A stretch of 64,000 nucleotides of DNA from Streptomyces sp. TLI_146 (GTDB lineage Bacteria; Actinomycetota; Actinomycetes; Streptomycetales; Streptomycetaceae): positions 7,378,001-7,442,000 of the forward strand of contig NZ_PJMX01000001.1 of assembly GCF_002846415.1 (NCBI RefSeq), given 5' to 3'. This document shows positions 61,653 to 64,000 of the stretch, piece by piece. Made by a program: the position numbers and the translations under genes. Each line of letters starts with the position of its first letter. Positions within the stretch are counted from its first letter, which is position 1. Below the pieces are notes generated by a model. The model was not told the DNA's origin, searched no databases, and saw nothing but the letters and a program-made list of their open reading frames with translations.

Positions 61653-62408
61653 ATGCGTGTCGCACTCTTCGTCACCTGCGTCAATGACGCGGTGTACCCG
61701 GCCACGGCCGTCGCGACGGTGACACTCCTCGAACGCCTGGGCGTCGAGGTCGACTTCCCGCCCGGACAGACGTGCTGCGGACAGGCCCAGTTCAACACCG
61801 GCTACCGCCGGGAGACCGAGCCGCTGGTGCGCCGGATGGGTGCGGTCTTCGAGGGGTACGACCACGTGGTCACCCCGTCCGGCTCCTGCGCGGCGATGGT
61901 CCGCGAGAACTACCCCCGCATCGCCCGCAAGGCGGCCGCCGAGGGCCGTGGCACGGAGCTCGGCGGGATCGCCGGATCACTCGTCCCGCGCGTGTACGAG
62001 CTGTCGGAGTTCCTGGTCGACGTCCTCGGCGTCACGGACGTCGGCGCGTACTTCCCGCACACCGTCACCTATCACCCCTCCTGTCACGGTCTGCGCACGC
62101 TGGGGCTCGGGGAGCGGCCGCGCCGGCTCCTGGAGGCCGTCAAGGGTTTGGAGCTGCGCGAACTGCCCGGCGCCGAGGAGTGCTGCGGCTTCGGCGGCAC
62201 CTTCGCCCTGAAGAACCCGGCCGTGTCGGCGGCGATGGGCACCGACAAGGCGGACAGCGCGCTCACCACCGGCGCCGAGGTGCTCTGCGGCGCCGACAGC
62301 TCTTGCCTGATGCACCTCGGCGGCATCCTGCGCCGCCGGGGCGACCCTCTGCGCCCTCTGCACCTCGCCGAGATCCTCGCCAGTACGGAAGCGGAGCCCC
62401 ACCCATGA
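61653..62408 (+). CDS. lutA: L-lactate utilisation Fe-S protein LutA
   Basis: A 251-residue cysteine-rich (CCG-domain) protein. The two CCG repeats are FPPGQTCCGQAQFNTGY with a preceding Cys, and YHPSCHGLR with EECCGFGGTF. LutA is part of the LutABC iron-sulfur lactate oxidase. Convergent/divergent neighbours are cobalamin genes; lutB overlaps by 4 bases (ATGA). Confidence 0.93.
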   Translation: MRVALFVTCVNDAVYPATAVATVTLLERLGVEVDFPPGQTCCGQAQFNTGYRRETEPLVRRMGAVFEGYDHVVTPSGSCAAMVRENYPRIARKAAAEGRGTELGGIAGSLVPRVYELSEFLVDVLGVTDVGAYFPHTVTYHPSCHGLRTLGLGERPRRLLEAVKGLELRELPGAEECCGFGGTFALKNPAVSAAMGTDKADSALTTGAEVLCGADSSCLMHLGGILRRRGDPLRPLHLAEILASTEAEPHP

Positions 62409-63823
62409 GCGGCACCTTCGTCGGCATGCCCGCCTTTCCCGAGGCCGCCAGGGAGGCCGTCGGCAACAGCACCCTGCGCGCCAACCTCCGGCACGCCACC
62501 CATACCATCCGCGACAAACGCGCCAGAGCGGTCGCCGAGCTCGCCGACTGGCAGCAGCTGCGCGAGGCGGGTAAACAGATCAAGAACCACACCCTGCGCC
62601 ATCTCGACCGCTATCTGGTGCAGTTGGAGGAGTCCGTCGTACGGGCCGGGGGCACCGTCCACTGGGCCGCCGACGCCGACGAGGCCAACCGCATCGTCGC
62701 CGACCTGGTCAAGGCCACCGGCGAGCGCGAGGTCGTCAAGGTCAAGTCGATGGCCACCCAGGAGATCGGCCTCAACGAGGCACTGGTCGCCGAGGGCATC
62801 TCCGCGTACGAGACCGACCTCGCCGAACTGATCGTGCAGCTAGGCCACGACCGTCCGTCCCACATCCTGGTCCCGGCGATCCACCGCAACCGGGGGGAGA
62901 TCCGGGACATCTTCCGCGAGGAGATGGGGAGTTGGGGCCGACCGGCCCCGGACGGTCTGACCGACAGCCCCGCCGAGCTGGCCGAGGCGGCGCGGCTGCA
63001 TCTGCGCGAGAAGTTCCTGCGCGCCAAGGTCGGCGTCAGCGGCGCGAACTTCATGGTCGCCGAGACCGGCACCCTCGTCGTCTTCGAGTCGGAGGGCAAC
63101 GGCCGGATGTGCCTGACCCTCCCCGAGACGCTGATCTCCGTCGTCGGAATCGAGAAGGTGATCCCCACCTGGCGGGACCTGGAGGTCTTCCTCCAGACGC
63201 TGCCGCGCTCGTCCACGGCCGAGCGGATGAACCCGTACACCAGCATGTGGACGGGCACCACGGACGGCGACGGCCCCTCGGTCTTCCACCTGGTCCTGCT
63301 GGACAACGGCCGCACCGACACCCTCGCCGACGAGGTCGGCCGCCAGGCGCTGCGCTGCATCCGCTGCTCGGCCTGCCTCAACGTCTGCCCGGTGTACGAA
63401 CGGGCCGGCGGCCATGCGTACGGCTCGGTCTACCCGGGCCCGATCGGCGCCATCCTCAGCCCCCAACTCCGGGGCACCGCGAGCGAGATCGACGCCTCGC
63501 TGCCGTACGCCTCCTCGCTCTGCGGGGCGTGTTACGAGGTGTGCCCGGTCGCGATCGACATTCCCGAGGTGCTGGTCCATCTGCGCGAGCGCGTGGCGGA
63601 CCGGGGCGGCAAGGGGCACCGCCTGGAGAAGGCGGCGATGAAGGCGGCGAGTTGGGCGATGGACCGGCCCGCGGTGCTGGCGGCGGCCGAACGCGCGGCG
63701 ACCCGGACGCGCCGACTGCACCCGAAGAAGGTGCCGGGCACCGGAGCGTGGACGGCCGGCCGCGAGCTGCCGGAGCTGCCGGAGAAGTCGTTCCGCGACT
63801 GGTGGAAGGGGGAGGGGCGGTGA
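62405..63823 (+). CDS. lutB: L-lactate utilisation Fe-S protein LutB
   Basis: A 472-residue LutB/YkgF protein. The N-terminal LUD (DUF162) domain covers residues ~60-300 (VVKVKSMATQEIGLNEAL). The C-terminal ferredoxin-like part has CIRCSACLNVCPVY and CGACYEVCPV for two 4Fe-4S clusters. It transfers electrons during L-lactate oxidation to pyruvate. Overlaps lutA and lutC. Confidence 0.94.
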   Translation: MSGTFVGMPAFPEAAREAVGNSTLRANLRHATHTIRDKRARAVAELADWQQLREAGKQIKNHTLRHLDRYLVQLEESVVRAGGTVHWAADADEANRIVADLVKATGEREVVKVKSMATQEIGLNEALVAEGISAYETDLAELIVQLGHDRPSHILVPAIHRNRGEIRDIFREEMGSWGRPAPDGLTDSPAELAEAARLHLREKFLRAKVGVSGANFMVAETGTLVVFESEGNGRMCLTLPETLISVVGIEKVIPTWRDLEVFLQTLPRSSTAERMNPYTSMWTGTTDGDGPSVFHLVLLDNGRTDTLADEVGRQALRCIRCSACLNVCPVYERAGGHAYGSVYPGPIGAILSPQLRGTASEIDASLPYASSLCGACYEVCPVAIDIPEVLVHLRERVADRGGKGHRLEKAAMKAASWAMDRPAVLAAAERAATRTRRLHPKKVPGTGAWTAGRELPELPEKSFRDWWKGEGR

Positions 63824-64000
63824 CGGGGCCGGTGCCGATGGATGGGGGAAGGGCCGTGACGGGCTCGGTGACGACGGAAGGGGGAGCCGTGGCGGGACCG
63901 GTCCGGAGCGCGAGGGGTACGGGCGGAAGCTCCCGCGACCGCATCCTGGCCCGCGTCCGCACGGCCGTGGCCGACGCCCGCGAGGCCCCCGAGGTCACCC
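63820..64000 (+). CDS. lutC: LutC lactate-utilisation protein, 3' end beyond window
   Basis: The GTG at 63820 overlaps the lutB stop (GTGA). The first ~40 residues are Gly/Val/Thr-rich and atypical; the family start SSRDRILARVRTAVADAR begins about residue 42. The true start may therefore be a later codon. The gene continues past base 64000; only about 60 residues are visible. Third subunit of the LutABC complex. Confidence 0.8.
   Translation, partial: MTGPVPMDGGRAVTGSVTTEGGAVAGPVRSARGTGGSSRDRILARVRTAVADAREAPEVT

Overview
The window is a stretch of a Streptomyces (or very close actinobacterial) chromosome. The DNA is very GC-rich with strong third-position GC bias. It carries lineage hallmarks: a conservon (histidine kinase-like/roadblock/DUF742/GTPase), a SARP regulator, a gene with a rare TTA (bldA-dependent) codon, a monomeric isocitrate dehydrogenase, a c-di-AMP riboswitch in front of a LysM/M23 cell-wall hydrolase, and GTG/TTG starts. 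No phage, plasmid, insertion sequence or CRISPR array was seen. About 58 protein genes, one clear tRNA and one tRNA-like gene are described.

Layout. 1-13 kb: a truncated class III aminotransferase with an XRE-cupin regulator and a DUF6126 miniprotein, a dual-specificity-type phosphatase, a GH36 alpha-galactosidase, the riboswitch-controlled M23 hydrolase, an SGNH hydrolase, an epimerase, a NodB lipoprotein deacetylase, a pentapeptide-repeat protein, a PPOX/F420 oxidoreductase and an NAPE-PLD-like metallo-hydrolase. 13-17 kb: a five-gene conservon. 17-22.7 kb: an acyl-CoA dehydrogenase-like protein lacking the usual glutamate, a Gfo/Idh oxidoreductase, tRNA-Pro(GGG) and icd. 22.8-27.1 kb: a two-gene candidate conflict/immunity system. 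It pairs a trypsin-like protease carrying an N-terminal effector-associated-type domain with a 1081-residue NACHT-like NTPase that begins with a similar domain and ends in an acyl carrier protein domain.

27-29 kb: an MFS exporter with its ArsR regulator. 29-39 kb: a cryptic biosynthetic locus on the minus strand. It has an amino-acid dehydrogenase, an adenylosuccinate-lyase-like enzyme, a JAMM protein, an FmdE-like protein, an NmrA-like protein and a CysQ-like protein in one run. An EhpF-like ligase, an EhpG/LuxC-like reductase and an SDR form a second run. A divergent MarR regulator probably controls both, through shared half-sites. 39-44 kb: nitric oxide synthase, AraC/MFS divergent pair, a lipid kinase and a serine-type tRNA-like gene. 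44-48 kb: a SARP island (SGNH-like protein, lysine-less class III aminotransferase homologue, DUF2156 protein with TTA codon, SARP) with two sets of 11-bp-phased heptamer repeats.

48-64 kb: an SPFH/NAD-kinase-like operon behind a large nested palindrome, a secreted GH31 enzyme, an EamA/PAP2 operon divergent from TetR, an aga-like DeoR/SIS/class II aldolase locus, a P450, cobK and cobF in convergent overlap, and the start of a lutABC lactate-utilisation operon that runs off the window. All function calls are from reading motifs and gene context; no database search was run.
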